A DNA stretch of 64,000 nucleotides from Gemmatimonadota bacterium (GTDB lineage Bacteria; Latescibacterota; UBA2968; UBA8231). Numbering within the stretch: the first letter of the stretch is position 1; every line of letters starts with the position of its first letter. The stretch lies in contig JABHDC010000256.1 in assembly GCA_018673255.1 (NCBI GenBank), positions 1 through 64,000 on the forward strand, in the 5' to 3' direction. The notes beneath the pieces were generated by a model. That model was not told where the DNA came from, did not search any database, and saw only the letters and a list, made by a program, of their open reading frames with translations. Both the position numbers and the translations under genes were made by a program. Positions 8,515 through 17,022 of the stretch are shown here, one piece after another.

Positions 8515-9503
8515 CAGCCGTTGACCTCCCGCCAGACCTGCTGTTTCCACTGCGTGCTGCCCAAGCCACGTGCCTCGGCCAGATGCAGATATTCCAATTC
8601 TGCTGGATCGCGGCCCAGCAAGCCGTAACCGAAGGTGTCGACGGCGACCATGTCGGTGCCGGCGATCAGCGTGTCGCCCCGCGCCACGTCACCGAGGGAG
8701 CCGCCGGTCGGCCCATTGCGCATCAACATGCGGGTCGCGTCGAGCAGGACGAGGGTGGGTTTGATCATGTGGGGAAAGTCGGAGACGATTCCGTGGATGC
8801 GTTGGTGGAACTGATTTCGACGCCCTCCGAGCAGTCCATACCAGTTCTTCATCGTCATCGATGCGGAGCACAGATTGTGGTCCTTCAGTGGCGCGATGCC
8901 GATGACCTTGTTGGCGACCTCGAAGGGCTCGGTGAACATGGGCCAGGTGGTCAGCACGTCGCCGTCGATCTTGAGGGGGTGGAAGGCACTCTTGCGCGGC
9001 AGGATCAGTTCGGCACCCATCTCTTCGGCAGCAGCAGTGATCCCGCTCTTGAAGAAACACCCCTCCGGTTGGTTGATCGGGTTGTCGGCGACCAGGATCC
9101 GCTCCGCTCCGGCATCGCGGCAGGCACGGGCGACGGCCTTGAAGATGTCAGGATGGGTCGTGGCGCCCAGTGCGGCGGGTCGATCGAAGGCGACATTCGG
9201 CTTGAGCAGGACCACGTCGCCTCGCTGCACGAACTGTTCGATCCCACCCATGGCTCCCAGCGCGGCCCGCACGAGACCGTCCGGGTCGCTCCCGCGGGCG
9301 ATCGCCATCGTGACGGCACTCGCCGGCCTGTCGACCGCAAAGGAGGGCAGGGTGACCGCGTCGGCATCGAGGACATCCCGGAAATAGCGGTCCCCCTGAC
9401 GCGAATCGAACAATTTCCAGGCGGCCGCACCGGCGCCGGCGACGGCCAGGCCCGTGGCACCGAGGCGTCGTACGAATTCGCGTCGGCTCAGCTCATCGCT
9501 CAT
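8514..9503 (-). CDS. Tat-exported DUF362 protein
   Basis: The 329-residue protein has a twin-arginine signal ([21 protein letters not shown], residues 5-25). The DUF362 fold follows, with [10 protein letters not shown], a central [15 protein letters not shown] and the family hallmark [21 protein letters not shown]362 proteins recur beside polyferredoxins and are presumed redox or iron-sulfur related, but have no agreed biochemical role. Four bases overlap the upstream DUF6599-like gene (ATGA) and its own stop overlaps the NapH-like start, so it is fully embedded in the operon. Export via Tat implies folding or cofactor loading in the cytoplasm. Confidence 0.85.
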   Translation of the reverse strand: MSDELSRREFVRRLGATGLAVAGAGAAAWKLFDSRQGDRYFRDVLDADAVTLPSFAVDRPASAVTMAIARGSDPDGLVRAALGAMGGIEQFVQRGDVVLLKPNVAFDRPAALGATTHPDIFKAVARACRDAGAERILVADNPINQPEGCFFKSGITAAAEEMGAELILPRKSAFHPLKIDGDVLTTWPMFTEPFEVANKVIGIAPLKDHNLCSASMTMKNWYGLLGGRRNQFHQRIHGIVSDFPHMIKPTLVLLDATRMLMRNGPTGGSLGDVARGDTLIAGTDMVAVDTFGYGLLGRDPAELEYLHLAEARGLGSTQWKQQVWREVNG

Positions 9504-10639
9504 CGTCTGTCACTCGTCAGGTCGGTGTCTGCTACGATGCCAGGCAGCCAATCAGCGGCGATCTGCCTGGCCAGTTGAGGATCTTCCAGCAATACGGCAC
9601 CGGCCACCCGCGTGCCACTCGAGCGAACGACATCATAGTAGCCGTCCATGTCCCCGAACAGCGCCGTGCCGTTGTCTGTGGCGGATTCGGTGATCGTGGC
9701 GCCAAAGTCATTGAGATAGCCACGGTATCCTTCGACAACCGCTTCCACGTCGGCTGTTGTGGGCTGCAATGACAGAAAGAGGGTCACCCGCTGCCCCTCG
9801 ATGAGATAGTCAGCGGTCCAGGTCTCGGTCAGGAAAGGTAGCGAGAGGCCATTTCGTACCATGTACTGCAAGCTGCCCGGGATTCGGTGCCGATCGGGCA
9901 GCGCATCCATGCCTTCCACCGGTTTGCCATTGTCAGGCAGGCGATCCGTCAGTGCGGCCGCGATGGCGTCGGCAGTTCTGGTCAGGGCCCCGGTCGTCTC
10001 TGAGGCGAGGATCTGAACATAGAAACCGCCCTGCCAGAAGAAGAGACTCGCGCCCGATCGATACCCTCCACGGCCCAGATTGACAGGCGGGGCTTCGGGG
10101 TCGAGTTCGACGGCGTAGATACCGAAGGCCCTTCCGGGCGTACCCATCTCATAGAGGAAGACATCGATGAAGCGCCCCTCAGGATCGGTGAAGGAGGCGC
10201 AGTCGAGTCCGACGACATCATATGCCAGATACTGCTCAGCCCGACCATTGATCTTCACGTAGAGATCAGCCGCATCGAAGGACTCGATATCGCCGGGACG
10301 ATCCCAGCCATCAGGCCGGATCTGCTCGAGCCAGGCGAGGGGGCCAGTGACTGACACGGCGGCGCCCGTCCTCGGGGCCATGACGATGGTATTGGCCGGG
10401 GCCGGACCTGAGTTCGGACCTGAGTTCGGACCTGAGTTCGGACCTGAGTTCTGGCCAGTGGCCGGAGCGGCCAGGGCGGCCGGGTCCAGGCCGAACAGGG
10501 ACGCGTCGAAGCGCTGTCCACTCTGGTAGATGATCACCCCGAGGGCACCGAGACCGATGATCAGGCTCAGAGAGATTGCCCTCTCTGTGGTTGAGATCTG
10601 GGTACGGACGAATCCGCGGTTTCCTGCTGCGCCGGCCAT
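9500..10639 (-). CDS. Membrane-anchored DUF6599-like protein
   Basis: The 379-residue protein has one N-terminal membrane helix (residues about 21-39). A Pro/Gly/Asn-rich linker with four NSGP repeats comes next, then two similar domains of about 130 residues. The strands around SFDAADLYVKINGRAEQYLAYD and the DCASF turn match my memory of DUF6599, a family linked to polyferredoxin/DUF362 loci. The assignment is tentative. It is the promoter-proximal gene of the redox operon, with ribosome binding site AGGAG before ATG 10639. It could act as a periplasmic scaffold or carrier for the operon's exported proteins; this is inference from neighbours. Confidence 0.7.
   Translation of the reverse strand: MAGAAGNRGFVRTQISTTERAISLSLIIGLGALGVIIYQSGQRFDASLFGLDPAALAAPATGQNSGPNSGPNSGPNSGPAPANTIVMAPRTGAAVSVTGPLAWLEQIRPDGWDRPGDIESFDAADLYVKINGRAEQYLAYDVVGLDCASFTDPEGRFIDVFLYEMGTPGRAFGIYAVELDPEAPPVNLGRGGYRSGASLFFWQGGFYVQILASETTGALTRTADAIAAALTDRLPDNGKPVEGMDALPDRHRIPGSLQYMVRNGLSLPFLTETWTADYLIEGQRVTLFLSLQPTTADVEAVVEGYRGYLNDFGATITESATDNGTALFGDMDGYYDVVRSSGTRVAGAVLLEDPQLARQIAADWLPGIVADTDLTSDRR
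10404..10451 (-). repeat. Four perfect 12-bp tandem repeats (NSGP linker)
   Basis: The unit GGACCTGAGTTC occurs four times in a row with no mismatch and encodes (NSGP)4 on the minus strand in the DUF6599-like linker. Perfect identity suggests recent expansion by slippage; copy number may vary between strains. Confidence 0.95.
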
Positions 10640-10940
10640 CGAATCTCCTGCATGCCTCGTTTATGACGTGCAACCAATATATGAACGAGCCAGAATGTGC
10701 CCTTTTTTCAAAGGACAACGCTGTCCGAATATGGCAAAATATCCTTGGCGTTGGCAGCACACGACTACTATGTTCTACCTCGCTGACCCGGAATAGCCGG
10801 GACATCGTGGTTGCAGTTGCTTGAGATCACTGTGTTCTACCGATCCAGTAAGACGCAAGGTTCCACCGATCCAGTCTGACGCAAGCGTTCTGCACCCGTA
10901 TCATCCACCCTCTTCTCACAGTTGAGGAAAGGTAAGTATC
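10640..10940. other. Divergent intergenic region between the redox operon and csp
   Basis: These 301 bp hold no credible gene and are AT-rich against the surroundings. They carry the start signals of the minus-strand redox operon and a leader for the cold-shock gene. An inverted repeat GGACA-N4-TGTCC lies at 10713-10726, and a 26-bp tandem duplication (separate entry) sits within 110 bp of csp. The csp ribosome binding site (GAGGAAAGG) lies at about 10924-10932. No unambiguous -35/-10 pair was found. Confidence 0.6.
10835..10886 (+). repeat. 26-bp direct tandem repeat in the csp leader
   Basis: Copies at 10835-10860 and 10861-10886 agree at 22 of 26 positions and share CACCGATCCAG-type cores. 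They abut exactly and lie upstream of the cold-shock gene, in the region where cold-shock leaders usually fold. A paired protein-binding site or an RNA element are both possible. Confidence 0.8.
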
Positions 10941-11147
10941 ATGGCAGATCGCCAGACCGGAACGGTCAAGTGGTTTAACGACGCCAAGGGCTTCGGTTTC
11001 ATTCAGACCGACAGCGGCGACGTTTTCGTCCATCACACAGCCATTCAGGCCGAGGGCTTCCGCTCTCTCGCCGAGGGCCAGCAGGTTGAGTTTGACCTCG
11101 TGCAGGGCCAGAAGGGCCCCGCCGCCGAGAAGGTCACGCCCGTTTAA
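10941..11147 (+). CDS. Cold-shock protein, CspA family
   Basis: A 68-residue single OB-fold protein, the usual CSD length. RNP1 (KGFGFI) and RNP2 (VFVHH) are intact, with the surface aromatics (Trp in TVKWF, Phe residues) that stack on single-stranded RNA/DNA. CSPs melt RNA secondary structure as chaperones. A good ribosome binding site precedes the ATG. A strong intrinsic terminator follows immediately, then an RRM protein gene. Whether it is induced by cold cannot be read from the sequence, but its long AT-rich leader would be in keeping with post-transcriptional control. Confidence 0.96.
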   Translation: MADRQTGTVKWFNDAKGFGFIQTDSGDVFVHHTAIQAEGFRSLAEGQQVEFDLVQGQKGPAAEKVTPV

Positions 11148-11168
11148 GCCATTCGGCACCGCTTTGAG

Positions 11169-11205
11169 GAGGGTGGCGGGCAAATCCCGCCACCCTCTTT
11201 TTTTT
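11169..11205 (+). terminator. Intrinsic terminator of csp
   Basis: A perfect 12-bp stem (11169-11180 with 11186-11197) with a 5-base loop CAAAT is followed by eight T residues. Confidence 0.95.
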
Positions 11206-11249
11206 AGAAGAGTCAGTTTTTAGGAAAAGTCAGCCAACCAGGAGCCGCA

Positions 11250-11525
11250 TTGAAGGTATCGGTTAGCAATCTCGCCGGTGAAGCCACCGAGGAACACCTG
11301 CGCCAATTGTTCGAATTGTTCGGATCGGTTACGTCCGTCACCATGCACAGGTCCGGTGCGCGGTGCATCGTCGACATGCCGAGTCGCGGTGCGGCCAAAG
11401 AGGCGATCGGCGGCCTGCACGGTCAGGAACTGCTCGGTCACAGCATGGAAGTCGAGACGGCCCGGGAACCGGGCAAGAGTGGCGGTGCACCCCGCGGGGG
11501 ACGTCGCAAAGGCCGCCGACGGTAA
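11250..11525 (+). CDS. RRM-domain RNA-binding protein
   Basis: The 91-residue protein is a single RRM: RNP2-like VSVSNL near the start, the helix EEHLRQLFELFG and RNP1-like ARCIVDMP. A Gly/Arg-rich basic tail follows (GGAPRGGRRKGRRR). The tail resembles the RGG extensions of cyanobacterial-type Rbp proteins. RNP1 lacks the usual paired aromatics, so binding may rely on the tail. Translation starts at TTG 11250, decided by AGGAG at 11240-11244. It lies 45 bp after the csp terminator and could be expressed by read-through or from its own promoter. A second RNA chaperone acting with Csp is the likely role. Confidence 0.85.
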   Translation: MKVSVSNLAGEATEEHLRQLFELFGSVTSVTMHRSGARCIVDMPSRGAAKEAIGGLHGQELLGHSMEVETAREPGKSGGAPRGGRRKGRRR

Positions 11526-11739
11526 AGTGGGCAGCAGCCACCGCTGCCCGGGTGATCGACAGAGCCACAAGGGCCGATCGAGCAGGAACTGTTCGTCGGG
11601 TCAAGTCTTGTGAATCACGCGTTCGCACCACCACGCTTCGCTTGCCGCGTCCAGCCCGCGCTGCTACCCGTGCGGTTGAACCCAACCCGTCAGGCCGTAT
11701 GCTTGATGGCTGATCTTCAGTAACATCTCAGGAGAGCAG

Positions 11740-12756
11740 ATGCCCTACTTCGTCTACGTGTCCCTCAGTAACGAGGATCGCCTCAACGTCTACTCCATGG
11801 ATCCGGAGACGGGCGCCCTCGATTCGCACGCAATCGTGGCGGTCGGCAACGGACCGGGTGCCATGTGCGTCGATCCACAACAGCGCTTCCTCTACATCGG
11901 TCTGCGTGGCGGGCGGCAGGTCGCCGCTTTTCGCCTGGACAAGGGCAGTGGTCGACTGGCGCCGCTGGGTACGGCGCCCCTGGAATCGGATCCCTGTTAC
12001 GTCTCCACTGACAATACCGGGCGTTTCCTGTTCAGCTCCTACTATCGCAATGGCATGGTCGCCGTCCATCCGATCCGACGAGACGGATCGGTGGGAACGC
12101 CGGCGATCCAGACGGTGAAGACCGCCGATCACGCCCACTCGATCCAGATCGACGGCACGAACAGCTTCGTCTTCGTGCCCCATACGCTGGCACCAAATGT
12201 GGTGGCCCAGTTCCGCTTTGACGGAAAGACCGGCCGACTGTCCTCAAATCCGGTAGAGCCCCGGCTGGCTTTCCCGGAATTGCAGGGACCGCGTCACTTC
12301 ACATTCCATCCGGCCATGGATATCGTCTACTTCGTCAACGAGAATGGCTCGAGTGTCACTGCCTGCAATTTCGACACCGAACAGGGAACGCTGGCGCCAT
12401 TTCAGACGATCTCGACCCTGCCCGCCGGCTTTGAGGGTGAGAATGCCAGCGCCGAGATCCGTATTACGCCCACGGGTGAATATGTCTACGCCTCCAATCG
12501 CGGCCACGACTCGATCGCCGCTTTCTCCGTCGATGGTTCCACGGGGGCTCTTGAGTTGATCAGCCATACGCCGACCGAGGCCGGTCCTCGGTCTTTCGCC
12601 CTCGACCCCGATGGCGCGTATCTGATCGCCGCAGGTCAGTCGACGGGCAAGCTGGCCACCTATCGGATCGACGACGAGACCGGTCACCTGACGGCTCTGG
12701 AGACCATCGACGTCGGCAATGGCCCCATTTCGGTGCTGGCTCTCGACCTGGGCTGA
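11740..12756 (+). CDS. Lactonase-family seven-bladed propeller (6-phosphogluconolactonase-like)
   Basis: The 338-residue protein has repeated blades with the family pattern (VYSMDPETGAL, FRLDKGSGRLAPL, FSVDGSTGALE, YRIDDETGHL) and the signature HPAMDIVYFVNENGSSV. It belongs to the YbhE/Pgl lactonase family, some members of which hydrolyse 6-phosphogluconolactone in the pentose phosphate route. No signal peptide is present. The gene stands alone between the RRM gene and a strong hairpin at 12787-12826. Substrate assignment within this family is unreliable, so a sugar-lactone hydrolase is the safe reading. Confidence 0.85.
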   Translation: MPYFVYVSLSNEDRLNVYSMDPETGALDSHAIVAVGNGPGAMCVDPQQRFLYIGLRGGRQVAAFRLDKGSGRLAPLGTAPLESDPCYVSTDNTGRFLFSSYYRNGMVAVHPIRRDGSVGTPAIQTVKTADHAHSIQIDGTNSFVFVPHTLAPNVVAQFRFDGKTGRLSSNPVEPRLAFPELQGPRHFTFHPAMDIVYFVNENGSSVTACNFDTEQGTLAPFQTISTLPAGFEGENASAEIRITPTGEYVYASNRGHDSIAAFSVDGSTGALELISHTPTEAGPRSFALDPDGAYLIAAGQSTGKLATYRIDDETGHLTALETIDVGNGPISVLALDLG

Positions 12757-12786
12757 AGCCCGTCAGCTGTCGGACAGGTTCCTTAA

Positions 12787-12826
12787 AAAATGGCCCACCG
12801 GACCAGAGCGTCCGGTGGGCCATTTT
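12787..12826. terminator. Terminator hairpin after the lactonase gene
   Basis: Arms 12787-12803 and 12810-12826 are perfectly complementary over 17 bases around a 6-base loop. An A-run on the left and TTTT on the right make it work in both directions. Confidence 0.93.
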
Positions 12827-12974
12827 CTGTCTGTAGGGGACCATCACGAGGTACAGTGATGGTGGTCACCAAGGGAAATCGGGTTTGCTGCCGATAGATA
12901 GAGTGGACCCCGTGATCGGTAGCAGCCCACGTGCCGCCGATCCGGCACCACTTTTCCCCTGGAGAGATCTGCAT

Positions 12975-13313
12975 ATGATGGGTCTGATCATCCCCGTAGC
13001 CATCGTCTTCGTCGGCGCCACCGTCGTGGCGGCCATCATCACCGGCTCCCGCCTGGGTGCCAGCCGGAAGATGCTCTTCCAACTGGAGACGGCTGCTGGG
13101 CAACTGCGTCGCCAATTGGACGAGATGGAGCAGGAGAAGCGTCAGACGGCCGGGCGGATCCGTGCCCTGCGTCGCCTGCGCGAGGACAAGGTACTGGCTC
13201 TGGAGACCCTCTACGCCGAACTGAAGGCGTTCACGAGCCCGGATGCCAGACAGATCGGCGTCAGTGCCGGCCTGGCACCACGCAGTCTCGAGATGGAGAC
13301 CGTCGCCGCCTGA
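12975..13313 (+). CDS. Small membrane-anchored coiled-coil protein
   Basis: 112 residues: an N-terminal membrane helix (MGLIIPVAIVFVGATVVAAII), then a heptad-rich coiled coil (about residues 30-85, LETAAGQLRRQLDEMEQEKR) and a polar tail. The start at 12975 is chosen because GGAGAG lies eight bases upstream; the frame extends further but without a binding site. No family is recognised. It has its own terminator-like structure downstream and is bracketed by a second one upstream, so it is probably monocistronic. An anchor or spacer protein of the envelope is a guess. Confidence 0.7.
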   Translation: MMGLIIPVAIVFVGATVVAAIITGSRLGASRKMLFQLETAAGQLRRQLDEMEQEKRQTAGRIRALRRLREDKVLALETLYAELKAFTSPDARQIGVSAGLAPRSLEMETVAA

Positions 13314-13321
13314 GAGCAGGC

Positions 13322-13377
13322 CAGACACAATACCACCAGGGGATCCGGCAACTGCCGGGTCCCTCTTTTTGTGTCTG
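13322..13377 (+). terminator. Composite terminator with an outer 9-bp stem
   Basis: The inner hairpin pairs GGGATCCGGC with GCCGGGTCCC (one G-U) and is followed by CTTTTT at 13365-13370. The flanking CAGACACAA (13322-13330) and TTGTGTCTG (13369-13377) pair perfectly and would enclose it. Confidence 0.75.
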
Positions 13378-13452
13378 CTCCAGTGGGCGTGGAGAATTCG
13401 GGCGGCTCCTCCCGAGAGGAAGGCGTTTTTTGGACAACCAGCAGGATTTCCC

Positions 13453-13487
13453 TTGACCCGGTTTTCGTTGATATCTACACATATGTG
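13453..13487 (+). promoter_or_regulatory. Putative promoter with palindromic operator before the dnaE2-like gene
   Basis: TTGACC (13453-13458) and TACACA (13476-13481) are 17 bp apart, a plausible -35/-10 pair though the -10 is weak. A perfect 10-bp palindrome CACATATGTG (13478-13487) overlaps the -10 and ends 9 bases before the ATG. Its ACATATGT core equals the centre of the Gram-positive LexA box (GAACATATGTTC), but the outer bases differ. Repressor control of the polymerase genes is inferred. Confidence 0.4.
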
Positions 13488-13496
13488 CAGGTCAAT

Positions 13497-16400
13497 ATGG
13501 GATACGTCCACCTACATACACACTCGTCTTTTTCATTCCACGCCGGCGTCCCCGGTGTCCATGACATCGTGGGGAGAGCGAGGGACCTGGGGATGCCGGC
13601 CGTGGGACTCACCGACACCGATCGCATGTCGGGTCTCATCCTGCACTACGAGGCCTGCCGGGCGGCGGGCATTCGCCCCATCCTGGGTGTTGAACTGACT
13701 GAACCCCGACTCGGTGAAGTCATGGCCGCCGAATCCCGGGCGATACAGATGGCACAAGGCGGGTCGGTCGATCGGGCACACGCCTCTCCGCTCGCCCGTG
13801 ACGGATCAGGCACCCATGACAGATCAGGCACCCATGACAGATCAGGCACCCGTGGCAGACCCGGTGGCACCACACAGCAGGGCCGGATGACCTCCGGTAT
13901 CGATGCCACGGAACTGGCGCCGCGCGCCGATGCTGCCGGCAGTCACGCCCGGGAGCGGCTCGTGCTGCTGGCCCGCAATGCGGCCGGCTACGCTGAATTG
14001 TGTGATGTGATCACCCAGCGGCACCTGGCGGCCGATCGGTTCCGCTTCGAAGAGATCTTCGCCCGCGAATGGCCAAATCTGTTCCTGCTGACCGCATCAC
14101 CGGGGCTGCTGGGTACCCTGGCGACAACGCCGAATCGTGAGCGACTCTTCGGTGAACTCATCCATCACAGTGCCGCCACCCGCCGTCGCAGTCGCCAGCT
14201 CGAGGCCGTCGCCGGGGCACTCGGCATCTCGCTGGTGGCGAGCAACGACACGTATTTTCTCGACCGCGAAGACGCCGAGACGCACGGGATCCTTACCGCC
14301 ATCGGTCTCAACTCGACTGTCTCGCGGTTGCGTCCGGGGGAGTGCGCGCCCCCGGACGCCACCTTTCGTTCACAGCAGGAGATGGCGGCCGCCTTTGATG
14401 CCCACCCACAGGCGCTGAGCAACAGCGTCCGGATCGCTGAGGAGTGCGGCGACATCACGCTGGATCTGGGCAAATGGATCATGCCCCGCGTCGATGTGCC
14501 ATCCGGATATACCCCGGAGAGCTATCTGGCCGAGTTGGCCTGGGCAGGATGCGATCGCAACTACGGTGGTCGCCCCGAAGCCGTGCGGGCACGCCAGCTC
14601 CAGCAGATGGAACTGGAGACCATCGCCAAACTCGGGTATCCCTCGTATTTCCTGATCGTGAAAGAGGTCCGAGACTGGGCCAACGATCGCTTCGCCTCCG
14701 ATTACCGGGTTCCCACCGACTGCAGCATTCTGCGGGGCAGCGCCGCCAACAGCCTCACGTTCTACAACATCGGTGTCAGCGATCTGGACCCGATCCGCTA
14801 CGATCTTTACTTCCAGCGGTTCCTCAATGAAGATCGTGCCTCACCACCGGATGCTGATCTCGACTTCGGCTGGGATGAGCGCGATGACGTGCTCCGATTT
14901 GTCACCGACCGTTGGGGGGAGGAGCGCGTTGCCGTCACGTGTACGACCGTGCACTTCCGCGAACGGGCCGCCTTCCGTGAGACGGCCAAGGTGTACGGCT
15001 ACAGCGACGATCAGATTACCCAGATCCTCGACAGCCATCGCTCCCGCACGCAGCGTATCGAAGATGATGAGCTGAGCCGGCTCTGGGCACAGGCAGGCAA
15101 GATCCGTGGCAAGCCCCGCCACCTCGGGCAGCACCCCGGCGGGTTGCTGATCACGAATGAACCCATGCGCCGACACGTCGCCTGCGAACGAACCGGTGGC
15201 GAGAAGGACCGCATCGTGACCCAGGTCGACATGCACAATGGCATCGACGAACTCGGACTGATCAAGTTCGACATTCTGGGCAATGGCTCCCTCTCCGTGT
15301 TGCGCGATGCCCTGGCCCAGCTCGCCGAGCAGGGAGAGGAAGACCCGCAGGTTCACGATCTGGAGAAATGCTACGCCGACGAAGCGGTGAAGGATGTCAT
15401 CCGTAAGGGACGGACGAAGGGAATTTTCTACATCGAGAGTCCCGCCCAGACGCGTCTCAACAAGAAGGCGCAGGCGGAGACCTTCGAAGAGATCACGATC
15501 ACCTCGAGTCTGGTACGACCGGCGGGCGCCAAATACACGGCCACCTTCGTGGAACGTGAGCGCAAACGCAAAGCAGGCGTGAAAGACTGGGATTTCGTCC
15601 ATCCTTCACTCGAGCCGATTCTGCACGAGACGCATGATGTGTGCGCCTTCCAGGAGGACGTCACCAAGATCTGTCATCAGGTCGCGGGTCTGAGTTATGC
15701 CCAGGCCGACAAGATCCGCAAGATGATGAACTCGCAGCACGAGGGCGCGCTACAGGAGGCCGTCTGGCAGCAGACGCAGGAAGCATTTCTCCAGGGGTGT
15801 CAGCAGCACAGCGGTCTGACGCCAGTGCAGGCGGCCGAGGTGTGGGAGCGCGTCAGTTCTTTCACCGGATTCAGTTTCTGCAAGTCGCATTCTGCGACCT
15901 ACGCGCAGCTGTCATTTCAGTGTACCTACCTCAAGGCGCACTACCCGGCGCAGTTCCTGGCCGCCGTCATCAGCAATGGCCATGGATTCTATCGGCGCGA
16001 CGTCTATCTCAACGAGGCGCGCCGCTGGGGGTGTCGGATCCTGCCCATGGACATCAACGACTCGCGGGTGAAATACACGGGGCGCGATCGCCTCATCCGG
16101 CCAGGGTTGATGCACGTACGTTCGGTCCGAGCCTCGGCGCACGAAGCGATCGAAGTGGAGCGCGGCAAGAATGGAGCTTTCCGCGATCTGGTCGATTTCA
16201 CCGAACGTCTCGCCCATCACGTCCAGAAGGCAGAGATCGAGCGCCTGATCCTCACCGGGGCCTTCGATCGCTTCGGCCTGAGCCAGCCTCAGAACCTGTG
16301 GCTCCTCGACGACGCCTATGCCGCGGCGCAGGGTGCTGACGCCGGCGGCAGTGGATCTCTGTTCGCGGGCACCGGTGTCATGGCTGATCTGTCGCGTCGT

Positions 16401-16913
16401 GTACCCGATGGCGTTCTGGGCAACTACAATCTGGCGCAACGCTGTCTCAACGAACTCGACCTGCTCGGTTACATGCTCTCCGGAGACATTCTGGAGATCC
16501 TCGATCTGCACCCGGCCTCGCGAGGGACGGTGCCCATGCGAGACCTCTCTGACCACACCGGGCAGCGCGTGAAGATTTTCGGACGACAGGTGACCGAACG
16601 CATGCACCGGGTTCAGCGGACCGGCGAACCGATGATGTTCCTCACCCTCGAGGACCGGACCGAGACGGTGGACGTGATCCTCTGGCCCGATGTATACGAG
16701 CGCTACGCCGATGTGGTTCTGGGTGATGGCCCCTTTGCGATCACGGGCCGTGTCGAAGAGGACTACGGGACGTACTCGCTGGTTGCCGAGAAGGTGCGAT
16801 CGGTGGACTGGTCTCCGAATGTGGTCGATCTCGAACTGGCGTCGCAGCGACTGGCCCGGAGTTTTGCCGATGGCTACGAATATGCCGACGTGAATGTCGG
16901 TGTCGCGGCCTGA
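13497..16913 (+). CDS. DNA polymerase III alpha-type, DnaE2/ImuC-like
   Basis: 1138 residues. The PHP domain opens with HLHTHSSFS (residues 5-13). The polymerase core keeps the catalytic aspartates in PDADLDF (Asp454, Asp456) and KFDILG (Asp592). A helix-hairpin-helix/GFY region and an OB fold (EDRTETVDVILWPDVYERY) follow, an order and style closest to DnaE2, the error-prone Pol III used in translesion synthesis. PHP motif LTDTDR (38-43) has Thr41 where His is usual, so the PHP metal site is probably degenerate. Residues about 103-121 are a repeat insertion. ATG 13497 is used because HLHTH must sit at the extreme N-terminus; the binding site is weak. A Y-family polymerase lies two genes downstream. 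Confidence 0.87.
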   Translation: MGYVHLHTHSSFSFHAGVPGVHDIVGRARDLGMPAVGLTDTDRMSGLILHYEACRAAGIRPILGVELTEPRLGEVMAAESRAIQMAQGGSVDRAHASPLARDGSGTHDRSGTHDRSGTRGRPGGTTQQGRMTSGIDATELAPRADAAGSHARERLVLLARNAAGYAELCDVITQRHLAADRFRFEEIFAREWPNLFLLTASPGLLGTLATTPNRERLFGELIHHSAATRRRSRQLEAVAGALGISLVASNDTYFLDREDAETHGILTAIGLNSTVSRLRPGECAPPDATFRSQQEMAAAFDAHPQALSNSVRIAEECGDITLDLGKWIMPRVDVPSGYTPESYLAELAWAGCDRNYGGRPEAVRARQLQQMELETIAKLGYPSYFLIVKEVRDWANDRFASDYRVPTDCSILRGSAANSLTFYNIGVSDLDPIRYDLYFQRFLNEDRASPPDADLDFGWDERDDVLRFVTDRWGEERVAVTCTTVHFRERAAFRETAKVYGYSDDQITQILDSHRSRTQRIEDDELSRLWAQAGKIRGKPRHLGQHPGGLLITNEPMRRHVACERTGGEKDRIVTQVDMHNGIDELGLIKFDILGNGSLSVLRDALAQLAEQGEEDPQVHDLEKCYADEAVKDVIRKGRTKGIFYIESPAQTRLNKKAQAETFEEITITSSLVRPAGAKYTATFVERERKRKAGVKDWDFVHPSLEPILHETHDVCAFQEDVTKICHQVAGLSYAQADKIRKMMNSQHEGALQEAVWQQTQEAFLQGCQQHSGLTPVQAAEVWERVSSFTGFSFCKSHSATYAQLSFQCTYLKAHYPAQFLAAVISNGHGFYRRDVYLNEARRWGCRILPMDINDSRVKYTGRDRLIRPGLMHVRSVRASAHEAIEVERGKNGAFRDLVDFTERLAHHVQKAEIERLILTGAFDRFGLSQPQNLWLLDDAYAAAQGADAGGSGSLFAGTGVMADLSRRVPDGVLGNYNLAQRCLNELDLLGYMLSGDILEILDLHPASRGTVPMRDLSDHTGQRVKIFGRQVTERMHRVQRTGEPMMFLTLEDRTETVDVILWPDVYERYADVVLGDGPFAITGRVEEDYGTYSLVAEKVRSVDWSPNVVDLELASQRLARSFADGYEYADVNVGVAA
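13804..13857 (+). repeat. Three 18-bp tandem repeats inside the PHP domain
   Basis: Copies start at 13804, 13822 and 13840; the first two are identical and the third differs at two positions. They encode a GSGTHDR-type low-complexity insertion in a solvent-exposed part of the polymerase PHP domain. Confidence 0.92.
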
Positions 16914-17022
16914 TGCCCGGGGGGGCTGTCGATTGCGAGAGCAGGCGATTGGGAGAGCAATGGAGCGAAAGGCGACGTGCGGCTATTCTTGATCGCCTCA
17001 CAACTCAATCAGGGAGATCGAC

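Noticed and set aside
10404..13857. Tandem 12-, 26- and 18-bp repeats considered as a CRISPR array
   Set aside because: Repeats are adjacent with no spacers and differ in length; two sets lie inside protein genes.
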